Shown: one piece after another, positions 42,837-51,673 of the stretch
Layout: each line of letters opens with the position of its first letter
How positions within the stretch are numbered: the first letter of the stretch is position 1
Assembly: GCF_002356335.1 (NCBI RefSeq)
Contig: NZ_AP018165.1
Coordinates: 4,216,001-4,280,000, forward strand
Source of the DNA: [Mycobacterium] stephanolepidis
GTDB lineage: Bacteria > Actinomycetota > Actinomycetes > Mycobacteriales > Mycobacteriaceae
DNA length: 64,000 nt
Direction of reading: 5' to 3'
Notes under the pieces: generated by a model
What the model saw: the letters and a program-made list of their open reading frames with translations, nothing else
Told to the model about the DNA's origin: nothing
Databases searched by the model: none
Position numbers and translations under genes: made by a program

Positions 42837-43107
42837 TGTGAATCACCTGTATCGCCGCAAGAATCCCGAACCACCCGGGAGAAATCGCCAGCACGAATGC
42901 CGCCGCGGCCGTCATCCATTTTCGCGTGGACGCGATCAAGATGAAGAAACCGATCAGGCTCGGTACCGCGACAACAACGCCGATGAAGAGGTCGGGCCGC
43001 ACTGGTTCATGCGCGATGAACACGCTAGACATCCCAGCGACAAGTCCAACTGCTATCCCCAGCAGCATCGCGCTAGCTACAACCTGCGCGCGTGGCAGTG
43101 GTATCAC
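42829..43107 (-). CDS. Small membrane protein, Rv0463-like
   Basis: This 92-aa protein has three hydrophobic segments (VVASAMLLGIAVGLVAGMSS, LFIGVVVAVPSLIGFFILIA and AAAAFVLAISPGWFGILAAI). It appears related to M. tuberculosis Rv0463, a membrane protein that lies next to lpdC there too. The GTG at 43107 is chosen because AGGAG precedes it at seven bases; longer upstream readings are not membrane-like. It shares its end with the start of the next gene. Function is unknown. Confidence 0.72.
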   Translation of the reverse strand: MIPLPRAQVVASAMLLGIAVGLVAGMSSVFIAHEPVRPDLFIGVVVAVPSLIGFFILIASTRKWMTAAAAFVLAISPGWFGILAAIQVIHSV

Positions 43108-43185
43108 GAGAAAACTCCTGCTCGGTGTTCTGTCCGCCCCCGGGCCACCTTCGACCATACTGCGGTCACTGGCACACTGGCTCAA

Positions 43186-45213
43186 ATGACGTCGGCGCGC
43201 CGCTCCCCGGACCCACATCTCTGGCTCGAAGACATCGGTGGCGACGAGCCGCTGAATTGGGTACGCGAACGCAACTCGATAACAACCGGCGAGTTTTCCG
43301 GTGCACGATTTGACGAAATGCGGGCCGAGGCGCTGGCCATTCTCAATACCGACGCACAAATCCCGTATGTGCGTCGGCGAGGCGAATACCTCTACAACTT
43401 CCGACGCGATGCCAACAACGCCCGCGGCCTTTGGCGGCGAACCACTTTGGATCAATACCGTCTCGATGAACCCGAATGGGACGTCATCATCGACGTCGAC
43501 GCCCTGGCGGACAGCGAGGACGAGAACTGGGTCTGGGCGGGTGCGACGGCGCTACGCCCCGAGTTCAACCGGGCGCTGGTCAGTTTGTCGCGCGGCGGAT
43601 CGGACGCCGTGGTGGTACGTGAATTCGATCTGGAAACACGGCAGTTCGTGACGGACGGTTTCGTGTTGCCCGAGGCCAAGACTCAGATCGGGTGGATCGA
43701 CGCCGACACCGTGTTCGTGGGCACCGATTTCGGGCCCGGAAGTCTTACGGATTCGGGATATCCCCGTCTGGTCAAGCGCTGGAAGCGCGGACAGTCCCTG
43801 GACGATGCGGAACTGGTTTTCAGCGGCGAATCGTCGGACGTGATGGTGGGCGCGAGCTTTGATGACACCCCCGGCTTCGAACGCACCCTGATCAGTCGGG
43901 CCACCGACTTCTTCAATTCCGAAGTACACGAGCTCAGTGTCGACGGAGAGCTGCTGCATATCGACGTCCCCACCGATGCCTCGGTGTCGGTGCACCGCGA
44001 ATGGCTCCTGATCGAACTCAAGTCGCCGTGGCAGTTGGACGGCGCCGAGCATTCGGCCGGGACCCTACTGGCGGCTCGCTATGCCGACTTCCTCGCCGGG
44101 GATCGCACCGTCACCGCGGTGTTCATTCCCGACGAACATGCGAGCCTGCACCACTACGCATGGACCCGGGAACGGCTTACCGTCGTGATCCTGCGCGATG
44201 TGGTGAGCCAGATCGTGGTGTTCACCCCGGGCAGCTGGAACTCCGAACCACTGGGCGGTGTGCCCGTCAACGCCACCACACAGATCGTCGCGATCGACGA
44301 CCTTGGCGATGAGATATTCCTTGACACATCGGGTTTCACCCAGCCGTCCACACTGCTGCACGGCACAGCAGGCACCGCGGGGGCCTGGGTATCCCCCATC
44401 AAATCGGCACCGTCTTTCTTCGACGGCGCCTCCTTTGAGGTGACCCAGCACTTCGCACGGTCCGACGACGGGACCGCGATTCCCTACTTCGTCGTGCGCC
44501 CCAGCGGATCCACCGAAGCGGGACCCACTCTGCTCGGCGGGTACGGAGGTTTCGAGGTCTCCAGAACTCCCGGCTATGACGGCGTACTGGGCAAACTGTG
44601 GCTGTCCCGCGGCGGCACCTACGTGCTGGCCAACATCCGCGGAGGCGGCGAGTACGGCCCGGTGTGGCACACCCAGGCGATGCGAGAAGGACGCCATCTG
44701 GCGTATGAAGACTTCGCCTCTGTCGCAAGAGATTTGGTGGCGCGGGGCATTACCACCGCAGCACAGTTGGGCGCGCAGGGCGGCAGCAACGGAGGACTGC
44801 TGATGGGTGTGATGCTCACGGCCTACCCAGAACTGTTCGGCGCGTTGGTGTGCCAGGTCCCGCTGCTGGACATGCGGCGTTATCACCTGTTACTGGCCGG
44901 CGCGTCCTGGGTCGCCGAATACGGTGACCCGGACAATCCAGATGATTGGGGGTTCATCTCCAAATACTCTCCGTACCAGAATATTTCGCCCGAGAAGCAC
45001 TATCCGCCCGTTCTGGTGACCACCTCGACCCGCGACGACCGCGTTCACCCGGGACATGCACGCAAGATGACAGCCGCACTACAAGAGGCGGGGCAACCGG
45101 TCTGGTACTACGAGAACATCGAGGGTGGCCATGGCGGTGCGGCCAACAACGACCAGTCGGCATTCAAGGCGGCGCTGGCCATCGAGTTCCTCTGGCGCCG
45201 GCTCGCACCCTGA
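43186..45213 (+). CDS. Prolyl oligopeptidase family serine peptidase (Rv0457c-like)
   Basis: This 675-aa S9A peptidase has an N-terminal segment PHLWLEDIGG typical of the family, a beta-propeller domain, and a C-terminal alpha/beta hydrolase domain. The catalytic triad is visible: Ser about 534 in QGGSNGGLLMG, Asp about 616 in TSTRDDRVHPGHA, His about 648 in IEGGHGGAA. Such enzymes cleave after Pro (or basic residues in oligopeptidase B) in short peptides in the cytoplasm; no signal peptide is seen. It corresponds to M. tuberculosis Rv0457c, which is also near lpdC. The ATG at 43186 is used because the family N-terminus begins a few residues later, although the frame is open far upstream. Confidence 0.92.
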   Translation: MTSARRSPDPHLWLEDIGGDEPLNWVRERNSITTGEFSGARFDEMRAEALAILNTDAQIPYVRRRGEYLYNFRRDANNARGLWRRTTLDQYRLDEPEWDVIIDVDALADSEDENWVWAGATALRPEFNRALVSLSRGGSDAVVVREFDLETRQFVTDGFVLPEAKTQIGWIDADTVFVGTDFGPGSLTDSGYPRLVKRWKRGQSLDDAELVFSGESSDVMVGASFDDTPGFERTLISRATDFFNSEVHELSVDGELLHIDVPTDASVSVHREWLLIELKSPWQLDGAEHSAGTLLAARYADFLAGDRTVTAVFIPDEHASLHHYAWTRERLTVVILRDVVSQIVVFTPGSWNSEPLGGVPVNATTQIVAIDDLGDEIFLDTSGFTQPSTLLHGTAGTAGAWVSPIKSAPSFFDGASFEVTQHFARSDDGTAIPYFVVRPSGSTEAGPTLLGGYGGFEVSRTPGYDGVLGKLWLSRGGTYVLANIRGGGEYGPVWHTQAMREGRHLAYEDFASVARDLVARGITTAAQLGAQGGSNGGLLMGVMLTAYPELFGALVCQVPLLDMRRYHLLLAGASWVAEYGDPDNPDDWGFISKYSPYQNISPEKHYPPVLVTTSTRDDRVHPGHARKMTAALQEAGQPVWYYENIEGGHGGAANNDQSAFKAALAIEFLWRRLAP

Positions 45214-45272
45214 CCCGAAATCTCAGGGCGATCCCCGATGCGGGTGTGGTGGCCGAAGCAGACAATGGCTCC

Positions 45273-45710
45273 ATGAGCGAAACCAACACTGTTCCACCAT
45301 GGGTCAACAAGATGGTCAGGGGCCTGCTCCGCAGCCCGCTGCACCCCGTGCTCAGCGGCAATATCGCGTTGTTCACTTTCACCGGACGCAAGAGCGGCAA
45401 GGAATACAACGTGGCCGCCACCTACATTCGCGACGGCGATGTGCTGACCGTCTTCACTGACAGGGCGTGGGCCAAGAACCTGCGCGACGGACGCCCCGTC
45501 ACCGCATTGGTGCGCGGCAAGCGGCTCGACGGAACCGCCGAGTTGTCCACCGGCCCCCAGATCGCCGGTCCACTGGCCGACCTGCTGCACAGAGTGCCGC
45601 GCGATGCCAAGTACCACAACGTGCGACGCAACTCGGACGGCAGCTTCAACCAATCCGATATCGAACGGGCCGCAGCTGCCGAGAGCATGGTGACCGTGCG
45701 CCTGTCATGA
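45273..45710 (+). CDS. Deazaflavin (F420)-dependent nitroreductase family protein
   Basis: This 145-aa protein has the split beta-barrel pattern of the Ddn/Rv3547 family: an N-terminal amphipathic stretch (VNKMVRGLLRSPLHPVLSG), LFTFTGRKSGKEYNVAATY and VFTDRAWAKNLRDG. Members use F420H2 to reduce quinones or nitro-compounds; many family members have no known substrate. The ATG at 45273 is chosen because the family N-terminus begins there. It follows the prolyl oligopeptidase gene by about 60 bases. Confidence 0.83.
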   Translation: MSETNTVPPWVNKMVRGLLRSPLHPVLSGNIALFTFTGRKSGKEYNVAATYIRDGDVLTVFTDRAWAKNLRDGRPVTALVRGKRLDGTAELSTGPQIAGPLADLLHRVPRDAKYHNVRRNSDGSFNQSDIERAAAAESMVTVRLS

Positions 45711-46158
45711 CCCACGTCACTTAGCGACCGGGACAGTCTCACAAATCACCCCGCCAGGTCGGCCAAGCAACGGCGAATGACGAACTCACACATATGCAGT
45801 TTGCTCGATAGGTTTTCCACCTCGCAGATCGCCGCCAGCCAACGATCACAAAACCGCAGCTCACAGGTGCTAACTACTGCAAGCACCAGTGGGTTAGATT
45901 CTTAATTTCCCAGTTCAGAGGCGGGCAAAATTGAGGGACGGGAGCCACGGCATCGGGCACCGTTACCGAAATCGAGACCGATCCGTAACCGTCGTGAGTT
46001 GTTGCCGTTAGGTGTGCTCGGCTAGCTTGGTAGCTAGCTGAATTATTGGCCTTGGCAAAGTTGCCTGGCGGGCCGCAGTAGTTAACCGACATGACGGGAG
46101 CGCATTGCAGCGCTCCCGGATGGTCGGTAGTTGGAGCCAGATTGCCGTGAGGTGCACG
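45711..46158. other. Intergenic region with little recognisable content
   Basis: About 450 bases of lower GC than the flanks. A minus-strand open frame of 72 codons is listed separately at low confidence. No terminator, repeat or RNA gene was recognised. Confidence 0.35.
45874..46092 (-). CDS. Possible small protein or gene remnant
   Basis: A 72-codon frame with an ATG start. The translation is Asn/Ser/Thr-rich in the middle, contains a regular beta-like stretch (GYGSVSISVTVPD), has Cys residues near both ends and ends WCLQ. It has neither signal peptide nor a known motif. It might be the 3' remnant of a secreted-protein gene, but no larger related frame is found. Weak call. Confidence 0.25.
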   Translation of the reverse strand: MSVNYCGPPGNFAKANNSASYQASRAHLTATTHDGYGSVSISVTVPDAVAPVPQFCPPLNWEIKNLTHWCLQ

Positions 46159-46350
46159 ATGAGAAACGACTTGTTCATCGGCTTGAGTGAGAACGGGTGG
46201 GACCGTGCTCCGTGGGATACCGAGCCAGAGTTTTCGCCCACCGAGCTAGACATCCTGCTGGATCGTCGACTGTCCGTCAGTGACGCCGCCGAACGCGTCG
46301 GCTGCGTCGAGCACGACGTGCAGCGCATCCGCGACGCCCACGCGGCCTGA
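46159..46350 (+). CDS. Small protein with a putative helix-turn-helix, unknown function
   Basis: A 63-aa frame. ATG 46159 follows AGGT at five bases. The N-terminal half is acidic and Trp-containing (ENGWDRAPWDTEPEF). The C-terminal half (LDRRLSVSDAAERVGCVEHDVQRIRDAH) looks like a short helix-turn-helix, suggesting a role in DNA binding, but this is only by eye. It ends eight bases from the convergent membrane-protein gene. Confidence 0.5.
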   Translation: MRNDLFIGLSENGWDRAPWDTEPEFSPTELDILLDRRLSVSDAAERVGCVEHDVQRIRDAHAA

Positions 46351-46358
46351 CGCTCATG

Positions 46359-47195
46359 TCAGCGCCGCAACAAACCGCCCACTAGTCCCGACACCACACC
46401 CACCACGATCACCAGGCCACCGGCCGCCATCGTGAGGCTCAGCCAGTGGTGGGCATTGCCGACCGCCTGGGTAACCAGGCTGTCGGCCACGCCACGCAGA
46501 TTGTCGTTGACCCGGTTCAATGGCCGATCCAGGTAGCGCCGCCCGATCTCCAGCCCCGCCCACCCGGCCGCACCCACCAGTAGTGCCGAAATACCAAGCC
46601 CGACAAGGCCCTTCGCGCGGCTACGGACCGCCAACTGAGTCAGCCCCGCGAGCACGAGTGTTAAACCGAAGGATATCCACACGGCAAGCTGACCGAAGCG
46701 CGCCACCGGCACCAAACGACCCGGCGTCAGACCCGCCAGATTGTCATCGGTAACCGAGACCTTCAGTGTCTCAGGCGCTTTGATGGAAAGCCCCTGCGGC
46801 ACCAGGCTCTTGATCATGGGCGCCACATCGATCTGCCAGCTGCCCTGCGAATCACGCTGCGCCGAGTTCGAGTTCGTGAACAACCACTGGTGCGCCATCC
46901 GATTCACCGACGCGAAGTCCGCACGGAACTGCGGGCCACCGGTGTACGTGGCGGTCAACTCCGCGACCTGGGTCTCGTTGACACGCGAGCCCTGCTTCTG
47001 GCCCAGCGACACGATCTGGGTGGTGAGTTCCCCCGCGATCGCCCGCTGCACCCTCGCGTCGGCAGCCGCCGGCGCCGTCAACACCACATAGCCGTTCTCG
47101 TCGACAATCCGGGACTGTGTCCAGGCCGCCGTCACCGTCAGAGCCAGCGCGGCAGTGGTGAGCAGCCACAGCAGGACCGCGAACAGGAATCGCAT
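46359..47195 (-). CDS. Membrane protein of unknown function
   Basis: This 278-aa protein has an N-terminal membrane anchor (FAVLLWLLTTAALALTVTAAW) and an extracytoplasmic domain of about 140 residues. Three more hydrophobic segments follow (AVWISFGLTLVLAGL, ISALLVGAAGWAGL and the C-terminal AGGLVIVVGVVSGLVGGLL). The layout recalls conserved mycobacterial membrane proteins with a sensor-like outer domain, but no motif is recognised. Reading is leftward; the ppk2 gene lies about 70 bases upstream on the same strand. Confidence 0.75.
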   Translation of the reverse strand: MRFLFAVLLWLLTTAALALTVTAAWTQSRIVDENGYVVLTAPAAADARVQRAIAGELTTQIVSLGQKQGSRVNETQVAELTATYTGGPQFRADFASVNRMAHQWLFTNSNSAQRDSQGSWQIDVAPMIKSLVPQGLSIKAPETLKVSVTDDNLAGLTPGRLVPVARFGQLAVWISFGLTLVLAGLTQLAVRSRAKGLVGLGISALLVGAAGWAGLEIGRRYLDRPLNRVNDNLRGVADSLVTQAVGNAHHWLSLTMAAGGLVIVVGVVSGLVGGLLRR

Positions 47196-47264
47196 CGAGC
47201 CCAGGTTAGTCCGGCAGGCCGGAACGAGGCGACTTCGGGATCTGAACCGGGCGGCGGCGGGGAT

Positions 47265-48131
47265 CTAGTCCGTGAGCGCGCGCCCCAAGATCAGTGGATC
47301 GGCCTGACCGACGACATCGACATCCTTGTCGTCGTAGTCGAACTTGCCCAGAACGTGCCGCATCGCGCTGACGCGTGCGCGCTTCTTGTCGTTGCTCTTC
47401 ACCACGATCCACGGCGCGTGATCGGTGTCGGTGAGCGAGAACATCTCTTCCTTGGCCCTGGTGTAGGCATCCCACTTGTCCAGGGAGGCCAGATCCATCG
47501 GTGAGAGCTTCCACTGGCGCACCGGATCAACCTGCCGGATCGCGAAGCGGGTGCGCTGCTCGGCGGAGGATACCGAGAACCACAGTTTGGTCAGGCTGAT
47601 GCCGTCATTGACCAACATCTGCTCGAAAAGCGGTGCCTGGTGGATGAATTCGGAATGCTGCTCGTCGGAACAAAATCCCATGACGCGCTCGACACCGGCA
47701 CGGTTGTACCAGGAGCGGTCGAAGAACACCATCTCTCCGGCAGCCGGCAGATGCGGAACATACCGCTGGAAGTACCACTGGGTGCGTTCCCGTTCGGTCG
47801 GCTTCTCCAGCGCGACAACGCGAGCACCACGCGGGTTGAGGTGCTCCATGAACCGCTTGATGGTGCCGCCCTTACCGGCGGCGTCGCGCCCCTCGAAGAG
47901 GATGACGTGCCGGGCGCCGGTGCGCTTGCTCCAGTTCTGTAGCTTGAGCAGCTCGATCTGCAGTAGACGCTTCTCCAGCTCGTACTGATGACGGCTCATC
48001 CGCTCGTCGTACGGGTAGTTCTCTCGCCAGGTGTCCACCGCGACGCCGTCGGGCGCGATGAGTACCGGGTCGTCATCGTCATCGTCGTCGACGGTGTAGC
48101 CCTGCGCAGCGGCCGTAATGGTCTCGGTCAC
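47265..48131 (-). CDS. ppk2: Polyphosphate kinase 2
   Basis: This 288-aa PPK2 family enzyme uses polyphosphate to phosphorylate GDP or ADP; the M. tuberculosis homologue is Rv3232c. Motifs seen are the Walker A FEGRDAAGKGGTIKRF, the lid region NPRGARVVALEKPTERE, FFDRSWYNRAG (Walker B), and WKLSPMD. The N-terminus has a run of acidic residues (VDDDDDDDP) that is not part of the fold. The start is a GTG at 48131. The length is normal for a one-domain PPK2. It lies between the membrane protein and the aldehyde dehydrogenase, all on the minus strand. Confidence 0.93.
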   Translation of the reverse strand: MTETITAAAQGYTVDDDDDDDPVLIAPDGVAVDTWRENYPYDERMSRHQYELEKRLLQIELLKLQNWSKRTGARHVILFEGRDAAGKGGTIKRFMEHLNPRGARVVALEKPTERERTQWYFQRYVPHLPAAGEMVFFDRSWYNRAGVERVMGFCSDEQHSEFIHQAPLFEQMLVNDGISLTKLWFSVSSAEQRTRFAIRQVDPVRQWKLSPMDLASLDKWDAYTRAKEEMFSLTDTDHAPWIVVKSNDKKRARVSAMRHVLGKFDYDDKDVDVVGQADPLILGRALTD

Positions 48132-48189
48132 CAGCGGAAACTAACCCCGGCAACCGTCGCCAGGGTGGCCGACGAGTGAACGTGAGGTG

Positions 48190-49716
48190 TCAGCGACGGA
48201 AGGGGCGCAGTGCCTTGTTCGAGAGCTTGGTAAGACTCTTGAGCGCCACCGGCGCCAGCCAGCTCGGTCCGCTGTACCACAGCGGCTCACTGGGCAGCGT
48301 CACCCGGGTGTCGACGATGGCCTCCGTGCGGCAGTACTTGAGCAGACCGCTGGCACCACCGAAGCGCGAGCCCATCCCCGAGCCCTTCCAGCCACCGTGC
48401 GGCGCGGTCAGACAGGACAGGTTCATGATCACGTCGTTGATATTGACGGTACCGCAATCAAGTTGCAGCGCAATGCGTTCGGCGCGCCTTCGGTCCTTGG
48501 TCCAGACGCTGGCAGACAGCCCGTACTCGCTGTCATTCGCCAGGGCAATCGCCGCGGACTCCTCAGAGAACCGCATGATCGGCAGCGTGGGACCAAAGGT
48601 CTCCTCCCGCATGCAATCCATGGAATGATCCACGTCGACCAGCACGGTCGGAGCGTAGAAGGTACCGCCGCCCGGGACCCGCGCGCCGCCGGTGAGTGCC
48701 CGAGCACCCGACGCAACCGCCTGGCGCACATGCCGATCCACGACCTCGAGCTGATTCTCGTCGATCATGGCGCCGACGCTGTGATCCATCCCGGCCCCGA
48801 TCTCCAAACTGCGCACCTCGTCGACCACCAGGTCGACAAACTGCTCATAGATCGAGTCGTGGACGTACACCCGCTCGACGGAGACACAGGTCTGACCGGC
48901 GTTGAACATGCTGCCCCACACCGCTGCATGTGCCGCACGTTTGACGTCGGCATCCGAGAGCACCAGCATCGGGTCCTTGCCGCCCAGTTCCAGGCTGACC
49001 GGGGTGAGGCGGCGCGCGGCGCGCTCCATGATCTTCTTGCCGGTGGCCGTCGATCCGGTGAACTGGATGAAGTCGACGTTGTCGATCAGTGCCTCGCCGA
49101 CCTCACGTGCGCCGTGGACAATCTCGAACACCGGCGGCGCTCCGATTTCCTCCCAGCCGCGCGCGATGAGTTCATCGGACAGCGGCGTGCGTTCGGAGGG
49201 CTTGAGCAGCACCGAACAGCCCGCCAACAGGGCCGGAATCACATCCCAATATCCAAGTGCCACAGGATAATTCCATGGGGAGATAACTCCTACGACCCTA
49301 CGGGGCCGCTGATACAGGGTGATCTTCTTGGTGTTCATGGCGATGGACGAGGCCGGCCGCGATTCGGGTGTTAAGAATTCCGCCGCACGAGGCGCGTAGT
49401 AGGCGATGATCGCGAGAATCGACGGAATCTCGATGCCCGCGTCGATCTTGGACTTACCGGTCTCGGCGATCAACTGGGCCTCGATACGCGGCGTGTTGTC
49501 GGTCAGCCACTGCGCGAAGCGGGCCAGCACCTTGCCGCGTCCCTCGGGGCCAAGACGCTCCCACGACGGCTGCGCCTTGGCCAGTTGTGCGGTGATCACG
49601 GGGATATCCGAGGGATCGGTCCAGTTCACCTGCCCGACGACCTGCCCGTTCGCGGGATTGCGCACGTCGCGGACGGCACTGTGGGCGGCGGCGAGGTTTT
49701 CAGACGTCGTTGTCAT
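48190..49716 (-). CDS. gabD2: Succinate-semialdehyde dehydrogenase (NADP+), GabD2-like
   Basis: This 508-aa aldehyde dehydrogenase has a cofactor-site Asn in ISPWNYPVALG, the active-site Glu in LELGGKDPML and the nucleophile Cys in FNAGQTCVSVERVYV. The overall sequence and the extended C-terminus (PSWLAPVALKSL to RRR end) look like M. tuberculosis GabD2 (Rv1731), which oxidises succinate semialdehyde to succinate around the 2-oxoglutarate section of the TCA cycle. ATG 49716 gives the family length; there is no clear ribosome site, so the transcript may be leaderless. A much longer open frame upstream is out of family and is not used. Confidence 0.85.
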   Translation of the reverse strand: MTTTSENLAAAHSAVRDVRNPANGQVVGQVNWTDPSDIPVITAQLAKAQPSWERLGPEGRGKVLARFAQWLTDNTPRIEAQLIAETGKSKIDAGIEIPSILAIIAYYAPRAAEFLTPESRPASSIAMNTKKITLYQRPRRVVGVISPWNYPVALGYWDVIPALLAGCSVLLKPSERTPLSDELIARGWEEIGAPPVFEIVHGAREVGEALIDNVDFIQFTGSTATGKKIMERAARRLTPVSLELGGKDPMLVLSDADVKRAAHAAVWGSMFNAGQTCVSVERVYVHDSIYEQFVDLVVDEVRSLEIGAGMDHSVGAMIDENQLEVVDRHVRQAVASGARALTGGARVPGGGTFYAPTVLVDVDHSMDCMREETFGPTLPIMRFSEESAAIALANDSEYGLSASVWTKDRRRAERIALQLDCGTVNINDVIMNLSCLTAPHGGWKGSGMGSRFGGASGLLKYCRTEAIVDTRVTLPSEPLWYSGPSWLAPVALKSLTKLSNKALRPFRR

Positions 49717-49757
49717 TAGAGGAGTCTGGCACGAGGGGACCCACGTCGCCATCCCCA

Positions 49758-50285
49758 CTAGTTGGTTGGAATCATCCCGCGCAGGTAGGCGGCTTGACCC
49801 AGATGCTGGGCGCAGTCGTCGACGATGCTGACCAACCGGACGCTCGCGGTGACCGGCGGATCCCAGTGCTGATCGACAACACGCGCAAGCTCGGCATCGG
49901 TCAGGGTGTCGACATACCGCAGTGTCATTTCGTGCACGTCCTGGTAGTAGCCACTGAGCAGGTCGACCGTCGCGATCACCTTGGCCACATCCTCGGGCGT
50001 GTGCCCGTATCCGTTGGAGTCGGCGGGCAGGTCGAGGCCGAATCTCGGCTCCCAGCCGAGGGCCGTCCACACCGGCTCCGCACCCGTGATGGCACAGATC
50101 TGCACGTCCTGACAGCGCGCCGAATGCCAGATCAGCCAGGCGATGCTGTTCGCATCCGTGGTTGGGCGATACACCAATGCGGAATCGGGAAGACCGTCGG
50201 TCACCTCGCCGACATGTTCGATGATCCGAGTAAAGCTGTCACGCAACAGTTCCCGCGCCGACGCAGCCGCCAGAGTGTTCATCAT
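49758..50285 (-). CDS. DinB/DUF664-family protein
   Basis: This 175-aa four-helix-bundle protein is of the DinB-like type, common in actinobacteria, where several members are mycothiol-dependent transferases. Metal-binding histidines are likely in IWHSARCQDV near residue 57, in VHEMTLRYVD, and in DDCAQHLGQAAYLRG near the C-terminus. ATG 50285 overlaps the MFS gene TGA by four bases (ATGA), so it is translated with the transporter. The substrate is unknown. Confidence 0.78.
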   Translation of the reverse strand: MMNTLAAASARELLRDSFTRIIEHVGEVTDGLPDSALVYRPTTDANSIAWLIWHSARCQDVQICAITGAEPVWTALGWEPRFGLDLPADSNGYGHTPEDVAKVIATVDLLSGYYQDVHEMTLRYVDTLTDAELARVVDQHWDPPVTASVRLVSIVDDCAQHLGQAAYLRGMIPTN

Positions 50286-51493
50286 GGTTTGACGGTACGC
50301 CCGGGCTTGGGCGCAGTCTTGGTCGCAGGCGTGCTCATCGTCAGCGCACCTGCCGCACAGCCACAGACGAGTACCGCGAAGATGGGCAGCAGCAAGGCGG
50401 TGTTGAGGGACAACGCATCGGCAAGCCAGCCGATGAGGGCGGGCCCGCCCAGCACCGCGACGTAGCCGGTCCCGACCACCCAGGACAGCACTCGACCCTC
50501 GTGTTGTTCGTCGATGTTGCCCGCCACGGTGAATACCTGCGGGACGCCGCCGGCAAGCCCAAGGCCCACGGCCGCCCAGCCCGCCATGGTGAGAGGCAGC
50601 GTCGACGACGCGATCACGGTTAGCAGACCGACCGCGGCCAGCGCACATCCCCAGCGCAGGACCGGTACTCGTCCAACTCGTTCGACGAGCTTGTCAACGG
50701 TGAACCGGCCCACCGTCATGGCCGCCATGAACACGCCGAATGTGAACGCACCCCATGAATGGGAAGCACCCAGGTGCTCCTGTGCGTGCAGACTGCTCCA
50801 GTCCGTCGCCGATCCTTCCGAGAGCATCAGCAGCATGGCCAATACGCCGAGGAGAAACACCTGACCTCGGCGGCAGGTGACCGCGGGCGGCAGCGTGTAC
50901 GGCACCGTGTCCGGGGCCTCGGCTTCGCCGACGCGCAGCTTGTCCCTCAGCAGCACACTGGCCGACGATCCCAGCACCGCCAGGCACAGCACAGTGACGC
51001 CCAGGACGGTGACGAAGACCGGTACGTGCACCGCAAACGCGACGGTTCCGATACCGGCACCCACCACATTGCCGACCGAGAACACCCCGTGGAATGAGGC
51101 CATGATCGGCCGGCCGTAGAAGCGCTCCACGTCGACCGCGGCGGCGTTCATCGCGACATCGGTGACGCCGACGGCGACGCCGCACAGGAACGCGCCTGCT
51201 CCGGCGATCCACACGTTTGTGGCCGATAGCGGGATGTTGACGCCGAGGGCCATCGCGGCGCCACCGGCAACGGCAATGGGCCCGCTGCCGAATCGGTCGA
51301 CGAGCACACCGCTGATCAGCATGCCCACCAGTGCGCCGCCACCCAAGACCAGCACCACCAGGCCCAGCGCCGTCGAGGACATCCCCGTGGCCTGCTTCAT
51401 GGTCGGGAGGTGCACAGCCCAGGTGGCCACCACGAGCCCGAACGATGCGAATACACCGATAACGGCAATCCGCATACGCAGCGGTTTCGTCAA
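50282..51493 (-). CDS. MFS transporter
   Basis: This 403-aa protein has about twelve membrane segments and an MFS pattern (LISGVLVDRFGSGP between helices 2 and 3, the gly-rich VGVTDVAMNAAAVDVERFYGR segment, GRFTVDKLVERVGR mid-protein). It resembles the YbjJ/fucose permease-like branch of drug or sugar carriers, with no specific substrate suggested. It reads from TTG 51493 after GAGG and shares four bases with the DinB-like gene. A divergent ArsR-type gene starts about 180 bases away. Confidence 0.85.
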   Translation of the reverse strand: MTKPLRMRIAVIGVFASFGLVVATWAVHLPTMKQATGMSSTALGLVVLVLGGGALVGMLISGVLVDRFGSGPIAVAGGAAMALGVNIPLSATNVWIAGAGAFLCGVAVGVTDVAMNAAAVDVERFYGRPIMASFHGVFSVGNVVGAGIGTVAFAVHVPVFVTVLGVTVLCLAVLGSSASVLLRDKLRVGEAEAPDTVPYTLPPAVTCRRGQVFLLGVLAMLLMLSEGSATDWSSLHAQEHLGASHSWGAFTFGVFMAAMTVGRFTVDKLVERVGRVPVLRWGCALAAVGLLTVIASSTLPLTMAGWAAVGLGLAGGVPQVFTVAGNIDEQHEGRVLSWVVGTGYVAVLGGPALIGWLADALSLNTALLLPIFAVLVCGCAAGALTMSTPATKTAPKPGRTVKP

Positions 51494-51643
51494 GAAATAG
51501 TCCTCACCTCGGCGTTGAGCCGGCGATCACGCCCCCACCGCGACCTCGGCGAGCAGCACTCACCGGTACCTGTTGACCACAGTACTGACCATGACCATGT
51601 TGGGCCGCAGCGCGCATCGCCCCTGCCGAACACATCTCTTGAT

Positions 51644-51671
51644 ATTCATATGATTCTGTGGTGATATGAAT
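51644..51671. promoter_or_regulatory. Palindromic operator for the ArsR-type regulator
   Basis: Inverted repeat ATTCATATGA (51644-51653) and TGATATGAAT (51662-51671), nine of ten positions paired, separated by eight bases. It ends two bases before the arsR ATG and is AT-rich, as is usual for an ArsR operator that overlaps its own promoter. Binding by the product of the next gene would give autorepression. Confidence 0.65.
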
Positions 51672-51673
51672 AC

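Noticed and set aside
42547..43185. Long N-terminal extension of the prolyl oligopeptidase frame
   Set aside because: It is antisense to two membrane-protein genes and lacks family similarity; the family N-terminus starts at ATG 43186.
48190..50070. A 626-residue version of the aldehyde dehydrogenase
   Set aside because: The extra 118 residues overlap the DinB-like gene on the same strand in another frame and do not resemble any aldehyde dehydrogenase.
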